A stretch of 64,000 nt of DNA from Fictibacillus arsenicus (lineage in GTDB: Bacteria; Bacillota; Bacilli; Bacillales; Fictibacillaceae). A program made the position numbers and the translations under genes. The DNA is taken from contig NZ_CP016761.1 of NCBI RefSeq assembly GCF_001642935.1, positions 2,418,001 through 2,482,000 on the forward strand. The letters are read 5' to 3'. Under the pieces are notes generated by a model that saw only the letters and a list, made by a program, of their open reading frames with translations, did no database searches and was not told where the DNA came from. Each line of letters opens with the position of its first letter. Positions within the stretch are counted from its first letter, which is position 1. Shown one piece after another: positions 9,865 to 18,903 of this stretch.

Positions 9865-10746
9865 TTAGTGATTTCTTTTTATAATGTAGTCAGCAATGGA
9901 TGCTAATATGCCTGTATTTCTATTGATTTTACCTAAATGTTCCAACGAATTCCGAATATGATTTTCCATTTCTTTTTGTGCACCCTCAAGACCCAGCAAT
10001 TTCGGATATGTCGTCTTTAAGTTTGCTTCATCACTGCCAATCGGCTTGCCTAGTTCATCCTGATTACCTGTGATATCCAGGATATCATCCTGAATTTGAA
10101 ATGCGATTCCTATATGCCGAGCATAGAGCTGTAAAGCCAAAAGCTCCCCTTCAGTCGCATCAGCCGCAATTCCACCAGTTAATACCGAGCACTCCAGCAT
10201 TTTACCTGTTTTCTTTTCGTGAATGCTCTCAAGTTCTTTAAGAGAAAGCTCTCTGTTTTCACCTTCAAGATCTTCTACCTGGCCGCCTACCATGCCTTCT
10301 GCACCTGCTGCACGAGAAAGAACGGAAAGCAATCTGACTTTTTGTTCCGCATTTAGAAAGACATTGTCCGAAATCAAAGAAAAGCTTTCTGTTAAAAGGG
10401 CGTCTCCTGCCAAAATAGCTTGGGCTTCTCCATACACTTTATGAGAAGTAAGTTTTCCCCTTCTATAATCATCATTATCCATAGATGGAAGATCATCATG
10501 TATAAGAGAATACGTATGTACAAATTCAATGGCACATGCTGCATCTAATACAAATTCAGGGTCTTTTTGAAAAGATTCCATTACTGCAAGTGCTAATATG
10601 GGGCGCAGTCTTTTTCCTCCTGCAGAAATGGAATACAGCATTGAATCCTTTAAAGTAGGCGGAGCATTAAGTTTATTGAGATAACCAATCATCCTATCTT
10701 CAACTAATTGTTTCTTATCCCGAAGATATTTTTCAAAATCAATCAA
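9865..10746 (-). CDS. ispA: Polyprenyl (farnesyl/geranyl) diphosphate synthase
   Basis: Condenses isopentenyl diphosphate with allylic primers to make farnesyl diphosphate for undecaprenol and quinone synthesis. 293 residues with GGKRLRP near the N-terminus, the first aspartate-rich motif in [10 protein letters not shown] and the second, DDILD, in the C-terminal half. It overlaps the xseB stop by four bases and leads into OLE RNA; dxs lies downstream. Product chain length cannot be read with certainty from the sequence. Confidence 0.95.
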   Translation of the reverse strand: MIDFEKYLRDKKQLVEDRMIGYLNKLNAPPTLKDSMLYSISAGGKRLRPILALAVMESFQKDPEFVLDAACAIEFVHTYSLIHDDLPSMDNDDYRRGKLTSHKVYGEAQAILAGDALLTESFSLISDNVFLNAEQKVRLLSVLSRAAGAEGMVGGQVEDLEGENRELSLKELESIHEKKTGKMLECSVLTGGIAADATEGELLALQLYARHIGIAFQIQDDILDITGNQDELGKPIGSDEANLKTTYPKLLGLEGAQKEMENHIRNSLEHLGKINRNTGILASIADYIIKRNH

Positions 10747-10985
10747 TGATCTTCCTCCTGGATGACGAAAGGTTCTTCCTTTCCATCTTCATGCATGATC
10801 GTATCCATTTTCTTTTCAACGTTTTTAAGCTTTGTATGACAAAGCTTTGAAAGCTTCATACCCTGCTGATAAAGATCAATACTTTCTTCCAGCGGCACAT
10901 CACCTTGTTCAAGTTTCTCAACAATCTCTTCAAGCTGTACCATCGCATCTTCAAATGTTAATTTTTTTTCCGTTTTTTCAGCCAT
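10743..10985 (-). CDS. xseB: Exodeoxyribonuclease VII small subunit
   Basis: Small helical subunit of exonuclease VII, which degrades single-stranded DNA in repair. The 80 residues form a helical hairpin typical of the family ([19 protein letters not shown], then [14 protein letters not shown]) with an acidic tail. GGAGGG lies upstream of the ATG. It starts just after xseA and overlaps ispA, so xseA-xseB-ispA is one unit. Confidence 0.96.
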   Translation of the reverse strand: MAEKTEKKLTFEDAMVQLEEIVEKLEQGDVPLEESIDLYQQGMKLSKLCHTKLKNVEKKMDTIMHEDGKEEPFVIQEEDH

Positions 10986-10988
10986 TGG

Positions 10989-12335
10989 TTAAAGACCCTC
11001 CGTTCCAGTGATGTGACAATCGATCTGTCCGTCTTTAAGTTTTATCGTTAACGACTCACCAGAATTAACTTGTTTCACAGACTTGACGAGTTCGTTTTTT
11101 CCTTTTTTATAAGTAAGACTGTATCCTCTATCCATTATAGCTAACGGATTTAATGAGGACAGCCTTGAAATTTTATTGGAAAAATTCGTTTGGTGTTGTC
11201 TTACATGCCTGTTTGTTTCTTTGATTAAGTTCTTATGAAGCAAATTCACTTTTTCATTTGCTTTTTGCAGCTGGCCAGCCGGAGAGAATAGAGCTAACTG
11301 ACGCTGCATCTGTGTTAACTGTTTCTGATGCTCTCCAAGAAATGTTTCTGCAGTTCTTTTTAGCTTATCTATGTGCCTGTCGAGTTCCTGTTCCTTCTGC
11401 TTCACAAGCTGAGTCGGATATTTAAAAGCATATGATTTCTGCAGACGGCTTAAGTGCTGCTGATGACCAGCTAAAAAATCACCCATAACTCTTTTCAGTC
11501 TTACACTTCTTTGGTGCAGCCGGTCACCGAGTTCATCCAAATGGGGGACAGCTAACTCAGCTGCTGCGGTTGGAGTAGGCGCTCTTAAGTCAGCTACAAA
11601 ATCTGAAATCGTAAAATCTGTTTCATGACCTACTGCAGAAATAACCGGTAAGCGTGATAAAGAAATAGCGCGTGCAACGATTTCCTCATTAAACGCCCAT
11701 AACTCCTCGATCGAACCTCCGCCACGGCCGACAATCAATACATTAGCTTTATTTAATTCATTCGCCTGTTCAATTGCACGGACAATTGATGGAGCTGCAC
11801 CTGGCCCCTGAACTAGAACAGGAAACAAAGTAACGGTTGCTAAAGGAAAGCGGCGTTTTATCGTAGTTATGATATCCCTGACTGCAGCTCCTGTTGGAGA
11901 AGTAATAACTCCTATTTTTATAGGAAACTTTGGCAGCAGCTTTTTGCGTGATGAATCAAAAAGTCCTTCGCGTTCAAGCTTGTTTTTCAATACTTCATAC
12001 GCTAAAAAGAGATTACCCACTCCATCCTGCTGCATCGTTCTTGCATAAAGCTGATATTGTCCTTGTGGTTCATATACGGAAAAGGAACCTTGAATCAAAA
12101 CATTCATACCTTCTTCAGGCTTAAAGTTTAAATACTTATTATTTCCCGCAAACATAACTGCGCTTACTCTGCTATTTGCATCTTTTAAAGTGAAATACAG
12201 ATGACCTCTGCTATGCAGTTTAACATTTGACAACTCACCTTTAACCCATACATCCTGCAGGTTGCCGTCATTTTCAAATAATCGCTTGATATATCTGGTA
12301 ACAGCAGATATTGGAACATACCGATCGTTTTGCAT
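10989..12335 (-). CDS. xseA: Exodeoxyribonuclease VII large subunit
   Basis: Catalytic subunit of exonuclease VII. It has an N-terminal OB-fold (residues 1-100), the catalytic region with VITSPTGAAVRDI, GRGGGSIEELWAFN and GHETDFTI, and long coiled coils near the C-terminus that bind XseB. The start at 12335 gives 448 residues and overlaps the folD stop as TAATG, with AAAGGAAG upstream; ten more codons are open but lie within folD. Confidence 0.96.
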   Translation of the reverse strand: MQNDRYVPISAVTRYIKRLFENDGNLQDVWVKGELSNVKLHSRGHLYFTLKDANSRVSAVMFAGNNKYLNFKPEEGMNVLIQGSFSVYEPQGQYQLYARTMQQDGVGNLFLAYEVLKNKLEREGLFDSSRKKLLPKFPIKIGVITSPTGAAVRDIITTIKRRFPLATVTLFPVLVQGPGAAPSIVRAIEQANELNKANVLIVGRGGGSIEELWAFNEEIVARAISLSRLPVISAVGHETDFTISDFVADLRAPTPTAAAELAVPHLDELGDRLHQRSVRLKRVMGDFLAGHQQHLSRLQKSYAFKYPTQLVKQKEQELDRHIDKLKRTAETFLGEHQKQLTQMQRQLALFSPAGQLQKANEKVNLLHKNLIKETNRHVRQHQTNFSNKISRLSSLNPLAIMDRGYSLTYKKGKNELVKSVKQVNSGESLTIKLKDGQIDCHITGTEGL

Positions 12336-13198
12336 TAGTGAACTTCCTTTGTCTTCTTTCTCCATTTTGATGCAAGCACTGTATTATTCATCAGCATCGT
12401 GATCGTCATTGGACCTACTCCGCCAGGAACAGGAGTGATATGTTTCGCTTTTGGCTTAACAGCTTCAAAATCAACATCTCCACACAATTTACCGTTCTCA
12501 AGACGGTTTACACCTACATCAATCACAACGGCACCAGGGCTAACCATAGCTTCGGTAATAATGTTTGGTTTTCCTACTGCGGCAATTAAAATATCGGCCT
12601 GCAGTGTTTGTTCTGCCAGATTTTTTGTTCTTGAATGGCAAAACGTAACCGTTGCGTTCTCTTGCAAGAATAGCTGTCCAGCAGGTTTTCCTACTAAGTT
12701 GCTTCTGCCTACCACAACAACATGCTTTCCAGAAATCTCTTCACCTGTCTGTTTTACCATCTCTAATATACCAAGCGGTGTACATGGAATAAACGCATGC
12801 TCGTCACCAGCATGCATTCTTCCGATATTTATAGGATGGAAACCATCAACATCTTTTTCAGGCAGGATTGTTTCAATAACTTTTGATTCACTTATATGTG
12901 AGGGTAAGGGGAGCTGAACAAGAATTCCGTCGATTTGTTCATCATTGTTAAAGGATTGAATGCAGTCTAACAAATCATTTTCAGAAATGGACTCAGGCAA
13001 TTCAGTTAATACTGAGTGCATTCCCAGTTCTTTGCATGTTCTTTCTTTTGCAAGAACATATGAACGTGATGCAGGGTGATCGCCTACTAGAATAACAGCC
13101 AGTCCAGGTACATTTCCTTCTAGCTTTAGTTCCTGTATCTCTCTAGCCAGCTGCTCTCTTATCTCTTTTGCAATTTGCTTTCCATCTAATACAGTCAT
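12335..13198 (-). CDS. folD: Bifunctional methylenetetrahydrofolate dehydrogenase/cyclohydrolase
   Basis: Interconverts 5,10-methylene-, methenyl- and 10-formyl-tetrahydrofolate using NADP. 287 residues with the catalytic Lys region YVLAKERTCKELGM, QLPLP, DVDGFHP, the dinucleotide loop VVVVGRSNLVGKPAG, and PVPGGVGPMTITMLMNNT. GAGGGGG lies before the ATG. A long open frame on the opposite strand (12399-12917) is a shadow. Folate interconversion links it to gcvT and yqgN in this window. Confidence 0.97.
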   Translation of the reverse strand: MTVLDGKQIAKEIREQLAREIQELKLEGNVPGLAVILVGDHPASRSYVLAKERTCKELGMHSVLTELPESISENDLLDCIQSFNNDEQIDGILVQLPLPSHISESKVIETILPEKDVDGFHPINIGRMHAGDEHAFIPCTPLGILEMVKQTGEEISGKHVVVVGRSNLVGKPAGQLFLQENATVTFCHSRTKNLAEQTLQADILIAAVGKPNIITEAMVSPGAVVIDVGVNRLENGKLCGDVDFEAVKPKAKHITPVPGGVGPMTITMLMNNTVLASKWRKKTKEVH

Positions 13199-13220
13199 TC
13201 TAGGTCCCCCTCAAAAATTA

Positions 13221-13616
13221 TTATTTTTTCCGGATATCTGAGATTATCTTACCTAATACACCATTTACGAAGCGTCCTGCTTCCTCACCGCCAAATATTT
13301 TAGCAGTTTCTATCGCCTCATTCAGCGTTACGTTCTTCGGAACTTCATCCATGTAAAGCCATTCATAAGCTGCCATTTGCAAAACAACACGTTCTACATT
13401 AGCAAGTCTTGAAAAGCTCCATTTTTCTAAATAAGGAGTTAGAAATTTCTCTATCTCTGCTTTATTTTCAACGGTTCCACTCACGATTTCATTAAGAAAA
13501 TCATCAGATGGTTCTCCTTCTAATACGTGCTCCATAGCTTCTTCAATACTAATGTTACTCACTTCAATTTGAAAAAGCGATTGAAAGGCTTTTTCTCTAG
13601 CAAGTCTACGTTTCAT
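13221..13616 (-). CDS. nusB: Transcription antitermination protein NusB
   Basis: RNA-binding antitermination factor acting with NusE (S10) on rRNA operons. 131 residues, all-helical; begins MKRRLAREKAFQSLFQIE and ends with the conserved EAGRFVNGVLGKIISDI. AAAGGAAG precedes the ATG. It heads the unit nusB-folD-xseA-xseB-ispA and is followed by folD after 22 bases. Confidence 0.95.
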   Translation of the reverse strand: MKRRLAREKAFQSLFQIEVSNISIEEAMEHVLEGEPSDDFLNEIVSGTVENKAEIEKFLTPYLEKWSFSRLANVERVVLQMAAYEWLYMDEVPKNVTLNEAIETAKIFGGEEAGRFVNGVLGKIISDIRKK

Positions 13617-13734
13617 AATTCGACTTCCTTTCTATATGCGAACAATTTCTATCTAGCATAATACCATATTCAGACGAGAGGTTACAATCCGAACATTTAA
13701 TACTAAAACCCTTCAAAACATTCAGTTTTTTATC

Positions 13735-14065
13735 TAGAAAATGCTGTTTCCAAATACAATGTTGCTTTTGAAAGTAGTTGATTTCCGCTCCAGGCTGCTC
13801 GCTTTCCACGGGGCGTGCGGTGAGCCTCCTGCCGCTTCGCGCCATTAGGAGTCTCCACCTGACCGCTTCAGGGAAGTATTCTTGCTCCTGCGTCTACAAG
13901 TAATTGCTACCGACGTAAGCTTCCTCGTCGCATGCCTAGCGAGAAGCTTCTCATGTGGTAGGCACGCAACTTGCGCTACAATCAACTTGCAAATGATGAG
14001 AATTTAAAAAGCAAAAAGCAACATTCCTTTAGAAAACAGCCTTTAGTAACAAAGCATAAGAAAAA
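13735..14065 (-). repeat. Long-form palindromic repeat between yqhY and nusB
   Basis: Reverse-oriented long variant. From left: TGCTGTTTCC end, GTTGATTTCCGCTCCAGG, the GGGGCGTGCGGTGAGCC core, then an extra arm of about 130 bases with the palindrome-rich run CGTCGCATGCCTAGCGAGAAG, and AATCAACTTGC plus AGAAAACAGCC at the right end. It is almost identical to the copy at 16735-17035 but inverted. It fills the 500-base gap together with the yqhY terminator. Confidence 0.85.
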
Positions 14066-14073
14066 GGCTAAGA

Positions 14074-14110
14074 AAGAAAAAAATCAAAGGAGGAATCCCC
14101 CCTTTGATTT
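14074..14110 (-). terminator. Terminator of the accB-accC-yqhY operon
   Basis: On the minus strand AAATCAAAGG pairs perfectly with CCTTTGATTT around a nine- or ten-base loop, followed by seven Ts. Confidence 0.88.
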
Positions 14111-14115
14111 CTGTA

Positions 14116-14520
14116 TCAATCTACTTCAGGTGCTTCATATTGTTTTTCTTTGGAGTCGAATTGAACGCCTACCACAAAAACATTAATGTCAGTTGCTTCT
14201 AGAGCAGTCATATCTAACAATGCCTGTCTGACATAATCTTGGATTTTTTGAGCAACATCTGGAATCGCAACGCCATATTTCATAGATACATAAATATCGA
14301 TTGAAATACCTGACTCTGACAGCTCAACTTTTACGCCTTTACCATGCGTTTTCTTTCCAAGTCGCTCTACAACTCCACTTGCAAAGCTCCCTCTCATTGA
14401 CGCTACACCTTCAACATCTGAAGCTGCAATACTTGCAATAACTTCAATTACTTCAGGTGAGATTTCAACTTTACCTAACTCTGATGAATAGCTCTCCATC
14501 TCAAATGACAGTTCATTCAT
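14116..14520 (-). CDS. yqhY: Asp23/Gls24 family protein YqhY
   Basis: 134-residue cytoplasmic alpha/beta protein of the Asp23 family; contains GKVEISPEVIEVIASIAA and EATDINVFVVGVQF, typical of the fold. In B. subtilis yqhY is co-transcribed with accB-accC and its loss disturbs fatty-acid control, so a role in regulating acetyl-CoA carboxylase is likely but not shown here. The start at 14520 has GGAGGTG upstream; it follows accC by 17 bases. Confidence 0.92.
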   Translation of the reverse strand: MNELSFEMESYSSELGKVEISPEVIEVIASIAASDVEGVASMRGSFASGVVERLGKKTHGKGVKVELSESGISIDIYVSMKYGVAIPDVAQKIQDYVRQALLDMTALEATDINVFVVGVQFDSKEKQYEAPEVD

Positions 14521-14537
14521 TTTATGCACCTCCACTG

Positions 14538-15896
14538 TTATTCACTTTTTGAAGTTAAATCATGATTTTCTAAAAACTTAGTATTAAAATCCCCATTCAC
14601 AAATGTTTCATGGTTTAAAAGACGCAGATGGAAAGGAATGGTCGTGTGAACTCCTTCAACAATAAATTCACTTAATGCGCGCTTCATACGATCAATTGCT
14701 TCTTGTCTAGTGTTCCCATAAGTGATTACTTTAGCAATCATAGAATCATAGAATGGCGGTATTGTATATCCAGGATACACGGCTGAATCAACGCGGACAC
14801 CTAGTCCTCCTGGAGGCAGATACATGTCGATCTTTCCGGCAGAAGGCATAAAGTTCTTTTCAGGATTCTCTGCATTAATTCTGCATTCGATTGACCATCC
14901 ATTAAACACAATGTCTTCCTGCTTATATTTTAACTTTTCGCCTGATGCTACTTTGATCTGTTCTTTTATAAGATCAATCCCAGTAACCATTTCTGTTACA
15001 GGATGCTCAACTTGAATACGTGTGTTCATTTCCATGAAATAAAAGTCACCGGTATTAGGGTCAAAAATAAACTCAACAGTACCCGCACCGGAGTATTGAA
15101 CTGCTTCAGCGGCTTTAACAGCAGCTTCACCCATTTCTTGGCGTTTTTCCGGACTAATTGCAGGAGATGGTGTTTCTTCTAAAAGCTTCTGCAAGCGTCT
15201 TTGGATACTGCAGTCTCTTTCTCCCAAATGAATAACATGTCCGTAATTATCTGCAAGAACTTGTATTTCTACATGACGGAAATCTTCAATGTATTTTTCG
15301 ATATAAACGCCTGGATTACCAAAAGCAGTTGCAGCTTCCTGCTGAGTGATAGCAATACCCTTTAATAGTTCAGCTTCGTTTTTGGCTACACGAATACCTT
15401 TTCCCCCGCCGCCGGCAGTCGCTTTAATAATAACGGGATAGCCAATCTTATTGCTGAGTTCAATGGCTTCTTCCTTATCCTTGATAATTCCGTCAGAACC
15501 GGGAACGATTGGTACTCCTGCATCTGCCATTGTTGCTCTGGCAACATCTTTAATTCCCATTTTGTTGATAGCTTCAGCACTAGGTCCTACGAATGTTACA
15601 TTGCACTCTCTGCAAAGCTCAGCAAAATCGGCATTTTCAGCTAAAAATCCGTATCCTGGATGAATCGCATCTGAACCTGTCAACGTGGCTACACTCATAA
15701 TATTGGTGAAATTTAAGTAACTGTCTTTTGAAGCAGTAGGTCCGATACAATAAGCCTCATCTGCCAAACGGACATGCAATGCATCCTTGTCAGCTTCAGA
15801 ATAAACGGCTACCGTTTCAACACCTAGTTCTTTGCATGCTCGAATAATCCGGACTGCAATTTCACCACGGTTCGCTACTAATAGCTTATTAATCAT
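14538..15896 (-). CDS. accC: Acetyl-CoA carboxylase, biotin carboxylase subunit
   Basis: ATP-dependent carboxylation of biotin on AccB, the first half reaction of malonyl-CoA synthesis. 452 residues: N-terminal domain [21 protein letters not shown]-grasp glycine loop [13 protein letters not shown], catalytic region [14 protein letters not shown]. The ATG at 15896 is preferred over the one two codons upstream because AGGAGGG then has seven-base spacing. Twelve bases after accB, so a single operon accB-accC-yqhY. Confidence 0.97.
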   Translation of the reverse strand: MINKLLVANRGEIAVRIIRACKELGVETVAVYSEADKDALHVRLADEAYCIGPTASKDSYLNFTNIMSVATLTGSDAIHPGYGFLAENADFAELCRECNVTFVGPSAEAINKMGIKDVARATMADAGVPIVPGSDGIIKDKEEAIELSNKIGYPVIIKATAGGGGKGIRVAKNEAELLKGIAITQQEAATAFGNPGVYIEKYIEDFRHVEIQVLADNYGHVIHLGERDCSIQRRLQKLLEETPSPAISPEKRQEMGEAAVKAAEAVQYSGAGTVEFIFDPNTGDFYFMEMNTRIQVEHPVTEMVTGIDLIKEQIKVASGEKLKYKQEDIVFNGWSIECRINAENPEKNFMPSAGKIDMYLPPGGLGVRVDSAVYPGYTIPPFYDSMIAKVITYGNTRQEAIDRMKRALSEFIVEGVHTTIPFHLRLLNHETFVNGDFNTKFLENHDLTSKSE

Positions 15897-15908
15897 CGAC
15901 ATACCCTC

Positions 15909-16412
15909 CTATTCTGCTTTCACGAGGAACAGAGGTTGTCCATATTCTACTAGTTGTCCGTTCTCCACCAAAACTTTTACAATTTCACCGTTAACTTCGG
16001 ATTCAATTTCGTTAAATAATTTCATAGCTTCAATGATACATACGATGCTGTCTTTTGATACTTGGTCTCCGGGCTTAACGAAAGGACCATCGTCTGGAGA
16101 TGAAGCTGCATAGAATGTACCAACCATTGGTGACACAACTTTATGTAAAGAAGAATCTTCTTCTGCAGCTTTAGATTCTTGCTGTACTTCCGGACTAGCC
16201 TTTACCGGTTCTGCAGCAGGAGCTGACTCTATTGCAGGTGGTGCTTGATTTACTACAGGCTGAACGGGTACTTCTTCTGTCTGATATGAAACAGCAGTTC
16301 CAGCATTCTTTTTAAGAACGATTTTCGAACCGTCATTTTCATATTTGAATTCATTGATACTTGATTTGTCGATAAGTTTAATTAGTTCTCGGATTTCTTG
16401 TATTTTTAGCAT
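15909..16412 (-). CDS. accB: Biotin carboxyl carrier protein of acetyl-CoA carboxylase
   Basis: Carries the biotin that is carboxylated by AccC. 167 residues: a helical N-terminal segment, a flexible Ala/Pro/Glu-rich linker (about residues 45-85), and a C-terminal biotinyl domain with the target Lys in [11 protein letters not shown]. First gene of the operon, with a sigma-A promoter 135-160 bases upstream. Confidence 0.97.
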   Translation of the reverse strand: MLKIQEIRELIKLIDKSSINEFKYENDGSKIVLKKNAGTAVSYQTEEVPVQPVVNQAPPAIESAPAAEPVKASPEVQQESKAAEEDSSLHKVVSPMVGTFYAASSPDDGPFVKPGDQVSKDSIVCIIEAMKLFNEIESEVNGEIVKVLVENGQLVEYGQPLFLVKAE

Positions 16413-16546
16413 GAGATCTCGACTCCTTTAAAAAATCCTATCCAGGTTTATTTTTATTTAGCACCTTCTATTGTGACTAGGTCTTAACAAAAGTAATATA
16501 CCATATTTCTTTTTTCATGGATACATTAGTTTCATGTACAAATTTA

Positions 16547-16575
16547 ATAGTACACGATTCCTAAAGAGATTGTAA
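16547..16575 (-). promoter_or_regulatory. Sigma-A type promoter of accB-accC-yqhY
   Basis: Minus strand TTACAA (16575-16570), 17-base spacer, TACTAT (16552-16547). The leader of about 130 bases to accB holds no clear structure. Prediction by eye only. Confidence 0.45.
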
Positions 16576-16679
16576 GCGATTACCGTTATGAATACTTTAT
16601 TATTCTATTTTTGCCTATATAAAATAAATACAAACCGGGTTCCTATCTTTTCTGTCAAATCGTTTTGCTTGTTGCTCTT

Positions 16680-17036
16680 CTTTGACTAGTTGATTGTAGC
16701 GGAGAACTCCTTAGGCAACTATGCTTACAAAATGCTCTTTTCTAAAAGATTGTTGCTTTAGGCTTTTTCTATTCTCATCATTTGCAAGTTGATAGGATCG
16801 CAAGTTGCGTGCCTACCACATGAGAAGCTTCTCGCTAGGCATGCGACGAGGAAGCTTACGTCGGTAGCAATTACTTGTAGACGCAGGAGCAAGAATACTT
16901 CCCTGAAGCGATCAGGTGGAGACTCCTAATGGCGCAAAGCGGCAGGAGGCTCACCGCACGCCCCGTGGAAAGCGAGCAGCCTGGAGCGGAAATCAACTAC
17001 TTTCAAAAGCAACAATGTATGCGAAAACAGCCTTAC
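16680..17036 (+). repeat. Long-form palindromic repeat between accB and spoIIIAH
   Basis: Forward-oriented long variant with a decayed fragment at its left (16690-16735). It begins with CTCTTTTCTAAAAGATTGTTG, contains the 130-base arm with AGGCATGCGACGAGGAAGC, then the AATGGCGCAAAGCGGCAGG core, and ends GCGAAAACAGCC. By eye it is nearly identical to the copy at 13735-14065 in inverted orientation. With the accB leader it fills the gap of nearly 700 bases; I see no gene. Confidence 0.85.
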
Positions 17037-17075
17037 AAAAACGACTTATTCAAAATATAACACGAAATGCCACAA

Positions 17076-17105
17076 AATAAAAAAAGCCGGAATCACTCCG
17101 GCTTC
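17076..17105 (-). terminator. Terminator of the spoIIIA operon
   Basis: Minus strand AGCCGGA/TCCGGCT stem with a five-base loop and a T run, four bases after the spoIIIAH stop. Confidence 0.88.
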
Positions 17106-17108
17106 ATT

Positions 17109-17621
17109 TTACTTTGCGGCATGGTATTCAACAGCTACTGTTTTGCTGCTGCCCAGATGTTCGTTTGCTAAATTCATAATCTCAACAACTTCTTTTTTGG
17201 ATAATTTATCTGCTTTTACGATCACTTTAATCTCATTATTCATCGTGCTGACAAGTGCATCTTTAAAGCCCATTGATTTAATTAGTGTTTCGAGAGTAGC
17301 TTCTTTCATTGTAAGTGACTGCAGTTCTGTCATTTTAGCCCAAGCCTCCGCTTGCACTTCTGCGGACGCATCTTCTGATCCTGCTACAGCTACATAATCA
17401 GCACTCATCTCGTCACGAACTTCATCACGCTCTAAACGAAGGGCTGTGAACATATCATCGTTTGCAACACCTGAAACTGTAGCATCTTTACCAGATTTTT
17501 TACCTGCCTCTAAGTATGCAAGATCATCAGTTCCACCTGGTGCAGTAATGTAATACACAGATAATACAATAATCAAACTAAGCATTGTTAAAAGCCAAAC
17601 TGTTTGCTTTTTAAGTAACAT
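17109..17621 (-). CDS. spoIIIAH: Stage III sporulation protein AH
   Basis: Mother-cell component of the engulfment channel; its extracellular YscJ-like domain pairs with forespore SpoIIQ. 170 residues: a membrane segment at about 6-25 (TVWLLTMLSLIIVLSVYYI), a variable linker, and the C-terminal domain ending EHLGSSKTVAVEYHAAK. The start at 17621 (MLLKKQ) has GAGGGGG; twenty upstream codons are open but overlap spoIIIAG. Last gene of the operon. Confidence 0.95.
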   Translation of the reverse strand: MLLKKQTVWLLTMLSLIIVLSVYYITAPGGTDDLAYLEAGKKSGKDATVSGVANDDMFTALRLERDEVRDEMSADYVAVAGSEDASAEVQAEAWAKMTELQSLTMKEATLETLIKSMGFKDALVSTMNNEIKVIVKADKLSKKEVVEIMNLANEHLGSSKTVAVEYHAAK

Positions 17622-17625
17622 TCTT

Positions 17626-18270
17626 TTAATCCCCCTCGTATTTTTTTGGGACCACAGATACATTGTGGCTGCCGATATCAAATACTTTTGTTATCACATC
17701 GATGATCATTGCTTTTGTTTGCAGATTTTCCGCTCCTTGAGCTACAACCGCTATACCCCTTATTTTTGGCTTTTCGGTTGTTATTACAATAGGTTCTTCT
17801 TTTCCATCGTTTTGAACGATTACAATCTTTTCTTCTGTCTTTTGATCTTCAATCGTTCGTTTTCCTCCACTTTTATCTGTTTCGGATGTTGTTTGCCTTT
17901 GAATGTTCTCGTCAGTTGCAACTTCTTTTCTCTCAGTTGTTTCAAGCTCTACATAAACTGAGACACTCTCCACTCCTTGGATCTGTTCTAACAGATCTTT
18001 CAGCTGATTCGAATATCTGTCTTCATAAGATCGAATGTTCTTGTTTGTGACTTCTTTTGTATCCTTGAATACGGCTTCTGATTCATTCGATTGTGTGTTG
18101 TTAGAAAGTGTTTGCATGGAAACATTTTTAGCAGGGGAGTCAATCATTTTACTTATAAACATAAGAGCAATTCCCAATAGAAGCAGTACAAGTAAGTATT
18201 TTTGTTTATTCCCTGCTTTATCACTTAGCTGCAGCCATTTTTTTATCTGTTCCCAAAATGAATGTTTCAT
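17626..18270 (-). CDS. spoIIIAG: Stage III sporulation protein AG
   Basis: Ring-forming protein of the mother-cell to forespore channel. 214 residues: short cytoplasmic part, one membrane segment (about 25-42), then an extracellular domain with the family run GVESVSVYVELETTERKEV. A polar insertion (QTTSETDKSGGKRTIEDQ) corresponds to the family's beta-triangle insertion. It starts within the spoIIIAF stop (ATGA). Confidence 0.95.
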   Translation of the reverse strand: MKHSFWEQIKKWLQLSDKAGNKQKYLLVLLLLGIALMFISKMIDSPAKNVSMQTLSNNTQSNESEAVFKDTKEVTNKNIRSYEDRYSNQLKDLLEQIQGVESVSVYVELETTERKEVATDENIQRQTTSETDKSGGKRTIEDQKTEEKIVIVQNDGKEEPIVITTEKPKIRGIAVVAQGAENLQTKAMIIDVITKVFDIGSHNVSVVPKKYEGD

Positions 18271-18890
18271 TGGGATGACTCCTCTCCCCCTTCCATTTCC
18301 ACCTCAAGCTGCTGTGCATCTAGCTGCCATTGGCTGGCCAAGAATTCTACTATCTCTTCAGGAACTCCATCTTTTTCAGCTTGGTCTCTCTTTTCAGAAA
18401 TACTCACATCCACTTCTGATACTTCTGAGATACCAGCTGGTTCATGATGTTTAGCTAGTACAACTTTCACACCTGTTATATCTTCAGGCTTTAAAGACTC
18501 CGTACCGCTATTCGTATGGATTTGAAGATCGACAATTTCTAATTCATACGTCTTATTCAAATCCTCCTGAACTTGTTTTTTCATTGGGACAGCCATTTGC
18601 TCTAATATATATGCACGTTGTGCGCCTTGTATTTCACTTTTATTTTTTTCTATCGAATTTTTTATTTCATTTTCCTTTGCAGCTGCTGGCAGATCCATAG
18701 CTTGAAACACTTGATCCATATCAGAATTTAATAATTTAAATAGTGGAGACAGCATAGCAAGCAAAATAAGAAGGCCGATTACCATCTTGATATAACTCTG
18801 AAATTGGTTGCCTGGCAATAATAGCTCGATTACCCCTGCGAGCAGAACAAGCACAAGGATGTTCGTGATCCATTCAGTTAAGAATCCCAC
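18267..18890 (-). CDS. spoIIIAF: Stage III sporulation protein AF
   Basis: Membrane protein of the spoIIIA channel: two N-terminal membrane helices (about residues 5-27 and 33-52), then a soluble domain that resembles a ring-building motif (YELEIVDLQIHTNSG). 207 residues. Overlaps spoIIIAG by four bases and follows spoIIIAE by 13. Confidence 0.93.
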   Translation of the reverse strand: MGFLTEWITNILVLVLLAGVIELLLPGNQFQSYIKMVIGLLILLAMLSPLFKLLNSDMDQVFQAMDLPAAAKENEIKNSIEKNKSEIQGAQRAYILEQMAVPMKKQVQEDLNKTYELEIVDLQIHTNSGTESLKPEDITGVKVVLAKHHEPAGISEVSEVDVSISEKRDQAEKDGVPEEIVEFLASQWQLDAQQLEVEMEGGEESSQ

Positions 18891-18903
18891 ATTTAACGCC
18901 TCC

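Noticed and set aside
12399-12917. 172-codon open frame opposite folD
   Set aside because: Pure shadow of folD: no ribosome site, unlikely composition, and folD is certain.
16455-16490. FapR site before accB
   Set aside because: TTAGCACCT and AGGTCTTAA half sites occur, but 11 bases apart instead of forming the compact 17-bp palindrome.
13735-17036. CRISPR array
   Set aside because: The repeats are long, palindromic, few and kilobases apart, without spacers or cas genes.
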